Below, one piece after another: positions 52,485 through 60,814 of a DNA stretch of 64,000 nucleotides. Source of the DNA: Bacillus gobiensis (GTDB lineage Bacteria > Bacillota > Bacilli > Bacillales > Bacillaceae). Position 1 is the first letter of the stretch, and each line of letters opens with the position of its first letter. The notes under the pieces were generated by a model, which made no database searches, was not told where the DNA came from, and worked only from the letters and a program-made list of their open reading frames with translations. Both the position numbers and the translations under genes were made by a program. The stretch covers positions 4,065,417-4,129,416 of the forward strand of contig NZ_CP012600.1 in assembly GCF_001278705.1 (NCBI RefSeq), given 5' to 3'.

Positions 52485-53363
52485 ATGAAACCAGTAACAG
52501 TCTACCACTACGATGCGTTCAGCCGTCAGCCGAATATGGGGAATCCTGCAGGGGTTGTTCTTTCAGAAGGCTTGAGCGAAGAAGAGATGCAGTTGATTGC
52601 TAAAAAAGTAGGCTTTAACGAAACTGCCTTTCCAATGCTGTCAGAGAAAGCTGATGTAAGAATCCGTTACTTTACCCCGGGGCACGAGATCAATCTATGC
52701 GGGCATGCCACGATGGCGTCCATTTACGCATTAAAGACGAGAAATTTGTTGGCTGATAAAAATGAATTTACGATCGAAACAAAAGCAGGGATTTTGCCTG
52801 TGAAAATAGAAGCAGGCCATGAAGATGATTTTGCGATTACGATGCAGCAGGCGGAACCTGAGTTCAAGCCTTTTAAGGGATCGAAGAAAGCTTTGGCTGT
52901 TGCTATTGGTTTGCATGAAGATGACCTTCATCCGGAGCTCCCTATCGTATACGGTAGCACAGGCGCATGGACCTTGCTTGTTCCAGTCATGAATTTATCT
53001 GCTTTTGAACGAATGGTTCCGAACAATAATGTATTTCCTGGAGTATTAACGGAAATGCCAAAGGCGTCGATACATCCATTTTGCTTAGAAACATACGATC
53101 CACTGGCTGATATGCATGCGAGACACTTTTCGTCGCCATTTTCCGGAACGATTGAGGATCCTGTCACTGGAACAGCTTCAGGGGTAATGGGCGCGTACTA
53201 TGCCAGCCATATCAAAGAAAACCCTTCTCTTGAACTGCTCATTGAACAAGGACATGAGTTGAATCGAGATGGAAGAGTTGCAGTATTCGTGTCAAAAAAT
53301 GACTCGTCCTGGAAAATTGAGATTAGAGGACAAGCGTGTTTTGTGAAGGAAATGATGGTATAA
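52485..53363 (+). CDS. PhzF-family isomerase
   Basis: A 292-residue protein with the two-lobed PhzF/diaminopimelate-epimerase fold. Catalytic-type Glu in FNETAFP (about residue 47), [18 protein letters not shown], and in lobe two [15 protein letters not shown]. Substrate unknown; phenazine genes are absent, so the family name does not imply phenazine synthesis. AGGAGG lies upstream. Confidence 0.88.
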   Translation: MKPVTVYHYDAFSRQPNMGNPAGVVLSEGLSEEEMQLIAKKVGFNETAFPMLSEKADVRIRYFTPGHEINLCGHATMASIYALKTRNLLADKNEFTIETKAGILPVKIEAGHEDDFAITMQQAEPEFKPFKGSKKALAVAIGLHEDDLHPELPIVYGSTGAWTLLVPVMNLSAFERMVPNNNVFPGVLTEMPKASIHPFCLETYDPLADMHARHFSSPFSGTIEDPVTGTASGVMGAYYASHIKENPSLELLIEQGHELNRDGRVAVFVSKNDSSWKIEIRGQACFVKEMMV

Positions 53364-53379
53364 GAAAGGGGATCGCAAA

Positions 53380-54123
53380 ATGAAGGGGAATTATCTGAAA
53401 TCGATCGAACTAGTAAAGGAAAAGGTTCTGTCATTTGACGAATTTCCCTTTTGCCTCCCGATTATTAAAGACATGGGAAAGTTAGAATTTCGCAGTCAAG
53501 TGACGTATATCGTCGGTGAAAACGGAATGGGAAAATCAAACTTCTTAGAAGCGCTTGCTATGAACTTGGGATTCAATCCTGAGGGAGGCTCGTTTAATTT
53601 TAATTTCTCTACCTTTGATTCCCATTCGAAGCTTGGGGACTATATTCGGCTCGCGAAAGGTGCAAGAAGGCCGAAGGATGGTTTTTTTCTCCGAGCTGAA
53701 ACTTTCTACAACCTTGCTTCAAATATTGAGGAACTCGACAGGGAACCAGGTAGTCCTCGTGTGATCGATTCCTATGGAGGAGTTTCCCTGCATGAACAAT
53801 CCCATGGTGAATCGTTTTTTTCGTTGTTTATGCACAGGTTCGGAGGCAATGGCCTTTATATTCTAGATGAGCCGGAAGCTGCACTTTCTCCGCTTCGGCA
53901 GATTTCCATGCTCTCAAAAATTCATGAACTTGCCGGACAAAATTCTCAGTTCATCATTGCAACCCACTCCCCAATTATTATGGCTTATCCTGATTCTCAA
54001 ATTCTCGAGCTCACCGAAGAGGGGGTTAACGAAACCTCACTGGAAGAGACAAATCACTATCGCATGATGAAGCAATTTTTCCTTGATAAAGACCGTCTGC
54101 TTCATCATTTATTTGAAAAATAA
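53380..54123 (+). CDS. Stand-alone ABC/SMC-type AAA ATPase
   Basis: A 247-residue ATPase: Walker A VGENGMGKSN (about residues 44-53), signature LHEQSHGESFF, Walker B GLYILDEPEAALSP, then a switch His in IATHSPIIMAYP. There is no coiled coil, so it is more like the OLD/YocA-like small AAA_15/21 ATPases than SMC. No nuclease partner is adjacent, so I do not call a defence system. AAAGGGGATCG precedes the ATG; 16 bases after phzF. Confidence 0.85.
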   Translation: MKGNYLKSIELVKEKVLSFDEFPFCLPIIKDMGKLEFRSQVTYIVGENGMGKSNFLEALAMNLGFNPEGGSFNFNFSTFDSHSKLGDYIRLAKGARRPKDGFFLRAETFYNLASNIEELDREPGSPRVIDSYGGVSLHEQSHGESFFSLFMHRFGGNGLYILDEPEAALSPLRQISMLSKIHELAGQNSQFIIATHSPIIMAYPDSQILELTEEGVNETSLEETNHYRMMKQFFLDKDRLLHHLFEK

Positions 54124-54175
54124 GGAAAACCTCCTATTGCAGGGACATAACGGACTATGCTAAACTTACCGTAAT

Positions 54176-54181
54176 TATAAT
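54176..54181 (+). promoter_or_regulatory. -10 box of the erm leader transcript
   Basis: A perfect TATAAT. No good -35 is found at the right distance (GGACTA-like only), so the promoter may be weak. The start would be near 54187, shortly ahead of the leader-peptide ribosome site CGGAGGG. Confidence 0.5.
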
Positions 54182-54200
54182 GATCGGAGGGTTGCTTAAA

Positions 54201-54248
54201 ATGTGTGGAATCTTCAGAATCCGTTTTTCAATTTGTTCCGCTAACTGA
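54201..54248 (+). CDS. Erm leader peptide, 15 residues
   Basis: MCGIFRIRFSICSAN with CGGAGGG 10 bases upstream. The motif R-I-R-F at residues 6-9 corresponds to R-L-R-F at residues 6-9 of the ErmD leader (MTHSMRLRFPTLNQ), the Arg-x-Arg element at which macrolide-bound ribosomes stall. The stop at 54248 is 83 bases ahead of the first terminator hairpin. This points to drug-inducible control of the methylase gene. Confidence 0.75.
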   Translation: MCGIFRIRFSICSAN

Positions 54249-54330
54249 ATAGTGAACAAAGACTCTGCCTGTGTGCAGGGGTAACGGGATTCGTCTGCCC
54301 ATTTTAAGAAACTCATATAAGCTGCTAATG

Positions 54331-54360
54331 AGAGGGTAGGGACAAATCTGCCCTCTTTTT
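54331..54360 (+). terminator. Attenuator terminator 1 of the erm leader
   Basis: AGAGGGTAG pairs with CTGCCCTCT (one G-U), loop GGACAAAT, tail TTTTT. It lies within the leader between the peptide and the methylase gene, with no gene ending ahead of it other than the leader peptide. Confidence 0.75.
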
Positions 54361-54396
54361 GTTATGCTTAAAAACTCAAACTTGTAGAAAAATCCA

Positions 54397-54567
54397 ATGA
54401 AGAGAGCACGTCGTTATGTGCTTTCTTTATGCCGTTTGCTTTCTTTTTTCGTTATGAAAAATCATCCTTTCTTGTGGGAATTCGCCAAGAAGGAATGGTT
54501 TTGTTTGGCAAACATTCATACGTTTACTCCTCACACAGGCAGATCAGCCTGTGTTTTTTTTGTATAA
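54397..54567 (+). CDS. Possible second leader frame spanning terminator 2
   Basis: An open frame of 56 residues (MKRARRYVLSLCRLLSFFVM then KNHPFLWEFAKKEWF...). It runs through the whole terminator-2 hairpin and T-tract and ends at 54567, 25 bases before the methylase start. No ribosome site is visible, so translation is uncertain. A ribosome on this frame would open the terminator, as described for BmrB-type attenuators. An extra hairpin at 54401-54426 (AGAGAGCAC/GTGCTTTCT) overlaps its start. Confidence 0.3.
   Translation: MKRARRYVLSLCRLLSFFVMKNHPFLWEFAKKEWFCLANIHTFTPHTGRSACVFFV
54533..54561 (+). terminator. Attenuator terminator 2, directly before erm
   Basis: ACACAGGC pairs perfectly with GCCTGTGT, loop AGATCA, then eight T. 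It lies 31 bases before the methylase start, so basal transcripts should end here. Confidence 0.85.
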
Positions 54568-54591
54568 AAAATCCTAGGAGGAGAACAAGTG

Positions 54592-55455
54592 ATGAGAAAG
54601 CAAAATAAAAGGCATCGTAAAATTCGCAAATGTATTGAGGGACCTAATTTTTCCGGACAGCACTTGCTTCATAACAAAAAAATTGTTGAAGATGTGATCA
54701 ATAGAGCGCAGATCACTAAAAAGGATACAGTAATGGAAATCGGCGCGGGGAAGGGCGCATTTACGCTCCCTCTCGCGGAAAAAGCAGGAAAGGTTTTGGC
54801 GGTTGAAAATGATAAGGAATTTGTAGAAATTCTTAAACAGAAAACAGAACCCTCTTCGAATGTGAAAATTATCGCGGAAGATTTTCTGAAATGCTACCTT
54901 CCGAAAGAACCCTTTTCGGTTGTGGCTTCTATTCCTTATGCGATTACAACACCGATTATGGAGAAGCTTCTTCATCATCCGGGAAAATCTTTTAAAAAAG
55001 CCACCATTGTCATGGAAAAAGGGGCGGCCATGCGATTTACAGCTACCCCAATTACGAATCCAAAGATATTAAAATGGAGAATGTGGTTTGATCTAAAGGT
55101 TGAACGATTCATTTCCCGAACCAATTTTTCGCCGCCTCCGAAGGTTGATTCTGCCGTTTTATGCTTGCGGAAAAAGACACAGCCATCCGTTCCCCAAAAG
55201 CATCATCAGCGGTTTCAAAGATTGGCCGATTATGCATTGCAGCACCCTAAGCTTCCTTTTCATGAAGCGTTAAAAAGTGTATTTACATCAAAACAGATAA
55301 AGCATATTACCAGGGATGCCGGGATCGAACGATTTCAGCCAATTAGCAGCTTGGATGAATACCAATGGGGAACTGTGTTCTACGCAATGATTGATCATGT
55401 GGAGCCGGTAAAGTGGCCAAAGAAAAGAAAAACAGGGAGAAGAGGACGCGGGTAA
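54592..55455 (+). CDS. erm: 23S rRNA adenine-N6 methyltransferase, Erm(D)-like
   Basis: Methylates A2058 of 23S rRNA and so confers macrolide-lincosamide-streptogramin B resistance; 287 residues, the length of Erm(D). Similar throughout: PNFSGQHLLHNKKIVEDV, motif I MEIGAGKGAFT, VLAVENDKEFVEIL, YAITTPIMEKLL, NFSPPPKVDSAVL. One notable difference: catalytic motif IV reads SIPY where Erm enzymes have N-I/L-PY, i.e. the Asn is replaced by Ser. Start ATG 54592 (a GTG at 54589 is also possible) after AGGAGGAG. Preceded by a 400-base attenuator leader. Confidence 0.9.
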   Translation: MRKQNKRHRKIRKCIEGPNFSGQHLLHNKKIVEDVINRAQITKKDTVMEIGAGKGAFTLPLAEKAGKVLAVENDKEFVEILKQKTEPSSNVKIIAEDFLKCYLPKEPFSVVASIPYAITTPIMEKLLHHPGKSFKKATIVMEKGAAMRFTATPITNPKILKWRMWFDLKVERFISRTNFSPPPKVDSAVLCLRKKTQPSVPQKHHQRFQRLADYALQHPKLPFHEALKSVFTSKQIKHITRDAGIERFQPISSLDEYQWGTVFYAMIDHVEPVKWPKKRKTGRRGRG

Positions 55456-55501
55456 GAAACTATATAATAATGAAAAGAAACAGACAGGATGGAGTGATGA
55501 G

Positions 55502-56155
55502 TTGGAAATACTGGACAAAACGGTTAACGGTTATAATGGGCTGCCTGTTCAAATTGCTCATTTCAAACAAAGAGCGGCAGATACTCTGGCAATTTTGCTC
55601 CCTGGACTGGGATACACCAATCAGGCGCCGCTTTTGTACTATTCCTTACGTGTATTCCTTAATCGCGGTTATGATGTTCTTCAAATAAACTACAACTATC
55701 AGTCTAATAGCTACAAAGCATTGTCAAATGAAGAATTTGATTCGTCTTTAAAATTTGACGTCAAAGCTACGGTAGACGAAGTGCTGGAGAGCAATGTCTA
55801 CCAAAGCTTTTATCTTACAGGGAAATCGCTGGGGACGATTGGATTAGCTTCGGAATTAGCGCACAGGGAGCAATTTCAATCGGCAAAAGCAATTTGGCTT
55901 ACTCCTTTAATTACTAGGGAAGAAGTGTTTCAAGCTATGGCACACGGCAAAAATAAGGGCATGCAGTTTATCGGAGACCACGACCCTTACTATGTAAAGG
56001 AGCGATTTCATAAGATCTTAGAAAATAAGAATATATCATCAAAGCTTATTGAAGGGGCGGATCATAGTTTAGAGGATGCTGGCAATCTACAGCGGTCCAT
56101 GCGGCTATTAAATGAAATAATTAAGGATATAGAAGGCTTCTTAGACCTTCAATAA
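55502..56155 (+). CDS. Small alpha/beta hydrolase
   Basis: A 217-residue hydrolase: early LLPGLGYTNQAPLLYY (oxyanion region), nucleophile elbow TGKSLGT, an Asp in GDHDPYY and a His in GADHSLED. Family of unknown esterases in Bacillus. The TTG start follows GGAGTGATGAG; 46 bases after erm, so it may share that inducible transcript. Confidence 0.78.
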   Translation: MEILDKTVNGYNGLPVQIAHFKQRAADTLAILLPGLGYTNQAPLLYYSLRVFLNRGYDVLQINYNYQSNSYKALSNEEFDSSLKFDVKATVDEVLESNVYQSFYLTGKSLGTIGLASELAHREQFQSAKAIWLTPLITREEVFQAMAHGKNKGMQFIGDHDPYYVKERFHKILENKNISSKLIEGADHSLEDAGNLQRSMRLLNEIIKDIEGFLDLQ

Positions 56156-56156
56156 T

Positions 56157-56184
56157 GGTTCTCCGTAGTTGGGGAACCTTTTTT
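56157..56184 (+). terminator. Terminator after the erm/hydrolase unit
   Basis: GGTTCTCC pairs with GGGGAACC (one G-U), loop GTAGTT, tail TTTTTT. Confidence 0.85.
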
Positions 56185-56204
56185 ATGTGGGCATCGATGT
56201 GAGT

Positions 56205-56298
56205 AGGCGAATAAATTCGCATGTGGGCACAAAAAAAAACGAATGTGGTCGCAATAATTTTGGATGAAGGCACAATAAAGCGAAAACTGGTCGCAATC
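56205..56298. repeat. 94-bp direct repeat, copy 1
   Basis: Starts AGGCGAATAAATTCGC, contains G-[G/T]-CGCA/GGCACAA cores roughly every 19-24 bases (56207, 56227, 56251, 56270, 56293). Nearly identical to 56410-56502: differences are one A in a run and three single bases. The GCACAATAA cores recall the 21-bp array at 17477. Non-coding. Confidence 0.8.
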
Positions 56299-56409
56299 TT
56301 ATCCGAAATGGGAAGAAAAACTCGGAATGCATGTCATTAAGCCGCAGAACTACTTCCAGCGGCTGCTTTTCATATGTAGCACCGATGAGAAGCGGAAGCG
56401 CCGCAGGTG

Positions 56410-56502
56410 AGGCGAATAAATTCGCATGTGGGCACAAAAAAAACGAATGTGGTCGCAATAATTTTGGATGAGGGCACAATAAAACGAAAACTGGTCGTAA
56501 TC
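56410..56502. repeat. 93-bp direct repeat, copy 2
   Basis: Same sequence as copy 1 apart from four differences; about 111 bases separate the copies. The rest of the gap (56185-56869) shows only a CATGGTT...AACCATG dyad (56660-56680) and the ter promoters. Confidence 0.8.
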
Positions 56503-56740
56503 ATTCACGGAATGGAGAGAATACCCGTCCGTGATAAGGGGGGAGCAGAACTATTTTGCCGTTGTGGTTTTTTCATATTTTTTCTCTTTTAAAAAGTAAG
56601 GAAAAAGTAACAAAAAAATATGTAATGTCAAAATCTTCTGTGAGATAATGGGCTTAATGCATGGTTTTTGGTGAACCATGTCGGGAACAAAAGAAAAATG
56701 AAGCAGCAATGGCAGATAATAAAAGAAAAAGCAGAACAAA

Positions 56741-56767
56741 TGAAACCTTTTGCTAAACATGTACGTA
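56741..56767 (+). promoter_or_regulatory. ECF-sigma-type promoter of the ter operon
   Basis: TGAAAC (56741-56746) followed by CTTTT, a 17-base spacer and CGTA (56764-56767, repeated as CGTACGTA). This resembles SigW/SigM/SigX promoters (TGAAAC, about 16 bases, CGTA). The B. subtilis yceC operon, its counterpart, is known to depend on such factors. Confidence 0.6.
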
Positions 56768-56811
56768 CGTAAGGAGAAGATCTTTTTAATCACCGGGCAG
56801 GACCATATTGA

Positions 56812-56840
56812 TTAATGTTTGCTGTCGAATCATGTATAAT
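56812..56840 (+). promoter_or_regulatory. Possible SigA promoter of the ter operon
   Basis: TTAATG (56812-56817), 17-base spacer, perfect TATAAT (56835-56840). A second start point closer to terD. Confidence 0.45.
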
Positions 56841-56869
56841 TAAATAGATTGAAATGGAGTGAATACATA

Positions 56870-57472
56870 ATGGCAATTTCATTAGAAAAAGGACAAAGAA
56901 TCGATCTGACAAAAGGCAACGCTGGGTTAACGAAGCTTTTGGTTGGACTTGGATGGGATCCTGTATCTAAAAAGGGAGGCGGCTTCCTCGGCGGTTTGTT
57001 TGGCGGAGGCGGCAGCAATATCGATTGTGATTCCTCTGTTTTACTGCTTGAAAATGATAGATTTACAGATAAAAAGAATTGTATTTTCTTCGGCAATTTA
57101 AAAAGCAGTGATGGAAGTGTTGTTCATACTGGCGATAATTTAACAGGTGAAGGCGCCGGAGATGACGAGCAGGTTATGATTGATCTTAAAAACGTACCGC
57201 AGGCAATTAATAAACTGGTATTTGTCGTAAATATTTATGATTGTGTATCTCGTAAACAGGATTTTGGAATGATCGAAAATGCATTTATCCGAGTTGTTGA
57301 CCAATCTAACAACAACGAGCTGGTGAGATATAACTTAAAAGACGATTATAAAGGAAAAACGAGCCTGATCGTCGGTGAAATCTATCGAAACGGAGCGGAA
57401 TGGAAATTTTCCGCGGTAGGCAATGGAACAAACGATACAAGTATTACAGAAGTTGTTAAACGTTATCAATAA
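56870..57472 (+). CDS. TerD-family stress protein 1
   Basis: A 200-residue TerD domain protein (counterpart of B. subtilis YceC by position). [16 protein letters not shown] at the start, CDSSVLLLEND and [21 protein letters not shown] (Ca-binding acidic cluster), [23 protein letters not shown] at the end. Residues 36-50 hold an unusual glycine-rich insert (KKGGGFLGGLFGGGG) not in the two paralogues. GGAGTGA precedes the ATG. TerD proteins bind Ca2+ and associate with the membrane under envelope stress. Confidence 0.9.
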   Translation: MAISLEKGQRIDLTKGNAGLTKLLVGLGWDPVSKKGGGFLGGLFGGGGSNIDCDSSVLLLENDRFTDKKNCIFFGNLKSSDGSVVHTGDNLTGEGAGDDEQVMIDLKNVPQAINKLVFVVNIYDCVSRKQDFGMIENAFIRVVDQSNNNELVRYNLKDDYKGKTSLIVGEIYRNGAEWKFSAVGNGTNDTSITEVVKRYQ

Positions 57473-57507
57473 GCAATTAAAGACCACAAAGAAAGGGAGT
57501 ATGAAAA

Positions 57508-58089
57508 ATGGCAATTTCACTTTCAAAAGGACAAAAAGTTGATTTAACGAAAACAAATCCAGGGCTAAATAAAGTAATTGTTGGACTCGGCTGGGATACA
57601 AACAAATATGATGGCGGCAATGATTTTGATTTGGATTCGAGCGTGTTTTTATTAGATTCAACAGGAAGATGCGCTTCTTCAGCTGATTTTGTATTTTACA
57701 ATCAAACCGAAGGAGCAGGCGGCGCAGTTGTTCATACAGGTGACAACCGTACCGGCGAGGGATCAGGCGATGACGAGCAAGTGAAAATCAGCCTGAACGA
57801 TGTACCTGCAAACATAAGCAAAATTTCATTTGTCATTACGATTCATGAAGGGGAAGCACGCAATCAGAATTTTGGTCAAGTGTCAAACGCTTATGTGCGT
57901 GTCGTAAATGAAGACGGCAATGAAGAGCTGATTCGCTACGATCTTTCTGAAGATTTTTCGATTGAAACGGCGTTGATTACCGGAGAGCTTTATCGCCACG
58001 GAACAGAATGGAAATTTTCTGCTGTAGGCTCCGGATATCAAGGCGGACTTGCAAGAATTGCAACAGACTATGGTTTGGAAATTGGCTAA
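57508..58089 (+). CDS. TerD-family stress protein 2
   Basis: A 193-residue TerD (YceD-like): [63 protein letters not shown]. Standard Asp-rich Ca sites are intact. AAAGGGAG lies upstream. Confidence 0.92.
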   Translation: MAISLSKGQKVDLTKTNPGLNKVIVGLGWDTNKYDGGNDFDLDSSVFLLDSTGRCASSADFVFYNQTEGAGGAVVHTGDNRTGEGSGDDEQVKISLNDVPANISKISFVITIHEGEARNQNFGQVSNAYVRVVNEDGNEELIRYDLSEDFSIETALITGELYRHGTEWKFSAVGSGYQGGLARIATDYGLEIG

Positions 58090-58128
58090 GTAACGAACGA
58101 AGCATCTATTAGCGGGAGGCGAATATTT

Positions 58129-58707
58129 ATGGCCATTCAACTTTCCAAAGGACAAAGAATTGATTTAACGAAATCTAACCCAGACCTTACACGTGCGATT
58201 ATCGGTCTGGGTTGGGATACGAACAAATACTCAGGCGGAGAGGCATTTGATTTAGATGCCTCTGCGTTTTTGACCGGCTCTGACGGAAGATGTACAGAGG
58301 ATCTTGATTTTGTTTTTTACAACAATCTCGAACACCCGAGTAAATCGGTGATTCACAGTGGTGACAACCGGACGGGCGAAGGCGCCGGCGATGATGAGCA
58401 GCTGATCGTCGATTTTAGCAAAATTCCTTCGACTATCGATAAAATCGCGATTACGGTTACGATTCATGATGCGGAACGAAGAAACCAAAATTTTGGACAA
58501 GTTTCAAATGCTTTTGTACGTCTTGAAAGTGCCGATACTAATGAAGAATTGCTTCGGTTTGATCTTGGTGAAGACTTTTCCATCGAAACGGCAGTCGTAT
58601 TTTGTGAATTGTACCGCCATGGCCAGGATTGGAAATTTTCCGCTGTAGGGAGCGGCTTTTCCGGCGGCTTATCTGCATTGTGCAAAAATTTTGGCCTCGA
58701 GGTATAA
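58129..58707 (+). CDS. TerD-family stress protein 3
   Basis: A 192-residue TerD (YceE-like): [59 protein letters not shown]. Closest to copy 2; the two probably arose by local duplication. GGGAGGCG precedes the ATG. Confidence 0.92.
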   Translation: MAIQLSKGQRIDLTKSNPDLTRAIIGLGWDTNKYSGGEAFDLDASAFLTGSDGRCTEDLDFVFYNNLEHPSKSVIHSGDNRTGEGAGDDEQLIVDFSKIPSTIDKIAITVTIHDAERRNQNFGQVSNAFVRLESADTNEELLRFDLGEDFSIETAVVFCELYRHGQDWKFSAVGSGFSGGLSALCKNFGLEV

Positions 58708-58756
58708 ACCCAGCAACCATTAATTAGCAGACATAGCTTTATAAGGAGGAAAAAGT

Positions 58757-59539
58757 GTGGAAGAGTTTTTTTCATCATTACTTTCAACGTATGCCTCGTT
58801 TTTTGACTGGCAAATGTGGTGGGAAGAGGTTATTACAGATCCTGTTGCATGGGGATTGATAGGAACCTTGGTAATAATGGAAGGGTTGCTTTCAGCAGAT
58901 AACGCCCTCGTGCTCGCAGTCATGGTTAAGCACCTTCCTGAGAAACAGCGGAAAAAAGCGTTAACTTACGGTTTGTTAGGAGCATATATTTTCCGTTTTC
59001 TTTTCATAGGTATCGGTGTGTATTTAGTAAATTTCTGGTGGATCAAGCTGTTGGGCGCCGGATATCTTGCCTGGCTCGTCATTAAGCATTTCTGGTTAGG
59101 GGAAAAAGACGACGAGGCAAAGGGAATGAAAAAAGACAGCTGGCTTGTTCGCGTATTTGGCGTGTTTTGGGCGACGGTCATTGCAGTCGAAATTATGGAT
59201 ATTGCCTTTTCGATCGACAGTATACTCGCGGCTTTTGCCATTTCCAATAAGGTGTGGGTACTCCTTTTAGGCGGTATGATTGGTATTCTAATGATGCGTA
59301 CGGTTGCAAAATTATTTTTGGTGCTTATCGACAAAATTCCTGAGCTTGAAGGAACAGCATTTATTCTTATTGGTCTTATTGCGATTAAAATGGCTTTAAC
59401 AATTGTTCATGTTGAAATCCCGCACGAGATTTTCTTTCTTATTATTATTTCAGCATTTGTCGTTACTTTTATTATTCACAATATCAATAAAAAAAAGCAT
59501 CAGGGGGAAGAACAAGCTGCGGCATCAAGAGAAGAATAG
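58757..59539 (+). CDS. terC: TerC-family integral membrane protein
   Basis: A 260-residue membrane protein (YceF-like) with 7-8 helices. The ion-binding acidic motifs are present: EGLLSADNALVLAVM and EIMDIAFSIDSILAAF. TerC proteins form a membrane complex with TerD-type proteins and take part in metal handling (Mn2+ efflux has been shown for relatives). GTG start with AAGGAGGA upstream. A long acidic/basic tail ends inside. Confidence 0.92.
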   Translation: MEEFFSSLLSTYASFFDWQMWWEEVITDPVAWGLIGTLVIMEGLLSADNALVLAVMVKHLPEKQRKKALTYGLLGAYIFRFLFIGIGVYLVNFWWIKLLGAGYLAWLVIKHFWLGEKDDEAKGMKKDSWLVRVFGVFWATVIAVEIMDIAFSIDSILAAFAISNKVWVLLLGGMIGILMMRTVAKLFLVLIDKIPELEGTAFILIGLIAIKMALTIVHVEIPHEIFFLIIISAFVVTFIIHNINKKKHQGEEQAAASREE

Positions 59540-59568
59540 GAAGTGCTTTTCACAGAATGAAAGAAAAT

Positions 59569-59601
59569 ACGTCTCGTTCTCTTAGGGGAGCGAGCGTTTT
59601 T
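59569..59601 (+). terminator. Terminator inside the ter locus
   Basis: ACG-(T)-CTCGTTCTC pairs with GGGGAGCGAGCGT with one bulge and G-U pairs, tail TTTTTC. It separates terD-terD-terD-terC from the biosynthetic genes. Confidence 0.6.
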
Positions 59602-59623
59602 CTACTAAAAGGGGGTGGACTCG

Positions 59624-60814
59624 GTGCAATACTTTCGTTTTTTAAATGATTATCAAAAGGATTCGATCTTTTATAAAAAACCGGCATCTGTTTCTAAAGA
59701 TTCGGATAAAAGGAAATTGGAGTACGCGTTAGGGGCGACGCTTTATATGCCCGCCACTCGAAAAGACGTAGCAGACATGATCATTCAAAGAAAGTACAAA
59801 GAAATGTGCAGCATGGTATTATGCTTAGAAGATTCCATAGGTGACTCTTTCGTTGAAGAAGCGCAAAAACAGATTGTCATAGAAATGAAAAAAATCACCC
59901 TCGCGTTGAATGCTGGCCGGATCTCTTCGGATGAACTGCCGCTGATTTTTATCCGTGTCCGAAACTCTGAGCAATTGACTGTTCTCGGTAATGAGCTTGG
60001 CCAAGACTTACATTTGATCACCGGCTTCGTTTACCCGAAATTTTCTTCAAAAAATGCTAAGGCTTACCTGTCTGGGCAAAACGCACTGGCACAAGCACAT
60101 GGTATTGCGCTGTATGGTATGCCCATTTTGGAGTCAGAGGAAATCATCAACAAATTAACGAGAAGCGAAGAGCTGTTTAAGATGAATGAGATTATGGACA
60201 GCTATAAAGAGTCAATTCTGAATATTCGAATTGGCGCTACAGACCTCTGTGGACTCTTCGGCATAAGAAGAAGTCCGTCTATGACCATCTATGATATCAA
60301 AGTAATCTCGGATTTAATCATTGATATTGTCAATTTCTTCGGTAGAACTTTCTGTATTTCAGGTGCCGTATGGGAATACTTCGAAAATCCTTCAAAAATA
60401 GTAAAACCACAGCTTAGACCGTCTCCCTTCGACCATTCTCTAGGAGAAATAGGATTAAGAGTTCGCACCAGCAGGTATGATGATGGATTGATAAAAGAAA
60501 CCATTTTGGATCTAGCGAATGGAATCCATGGAAAAACAGTCATTCATCCGACTCATCTGAAAATTGTTCAAAGCTTGCTTACTGTCTCAAAAGAGGATTA
60601 TTTGGATGCAAAATCGATTGTTGAACACGCGAATGGCACGTCAAGCGGAGGAGCGATCAAAAGCTCATTTGCCAATAAAATGAACGAAATTAAACCGCAT
60701 TTGAAATGGGCGCAAACGATTCTTATCAAGTCGGACATATACGGGGTGTATCATGAAAATCGCAGCTACATCGACATGCTTACAGAGCAAACACATGCTA
60801 CAAATCTTGGATAA
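59624..60814 (+). CDS. HpcH/HpaI (CitE-like) aldolase of the ter module
   Basis: A 396-residue CitE-type lyase. Family elements: MVLCLEDSIGDSFVEEAQ (substrate/metal region), LPLIFIRVRN, RIGATDLCGLFGIRRSPSMTIYD, NGIHGKTVIHPTHLKIV. In ter systems a CitE-like enzyme is encoded beside phosphoribosyltransferases, a HAD phosphatase and an ATP-grasp enzyme and is proposed to build a nucleoside-like metabolite. GTG at 59624 has AAAGGGGGTG 7 bases upstream; a GTG at 59615 overlaps it. Its 3' end overlaps the next gene by 62 bases. Confidence 0.82.
   Translation: MQYFRFLNDYQKDSIFYKKPASVSKDSDKRKLEYALGATLYMPATRKDVADMIIQRKYKEMCSMVLCLEDSIGDSFVEEAQKQIVIEMKKITLALNAGRISSDELPLIFIRVRNSEQLTVLGNELGQDLHLITGFVYPKFSSKNAKAYLSGQNALAQAHGIALYGMPILESEEIINKLTRSEELFKMNEIMDSYKESILNIRIGATDLCGLFGIRRSPSMTIYDIKVISDLIIDIVNFFGRTFCISGAVWEYFENPSKIVKPQLRPSPFDHSLGEIGLRVRTSRYDDGLIKETILDLANGIHGKTVIHPTHLKIVQSLLTVSKEDYLDAKSIVEHANGTSSGGAIKSSFANKMNEIKPHLKWAQTILIKSDIYGVYHENRSYIDMLTEQTHATNLG

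Noticed and set aside
53380..54123. Anti-phage defence ATPase (OLD/Septu-like)
   Set aside because: No nuclease or other effector gene next to it; upstream is PhzF and downstream an erm leader.
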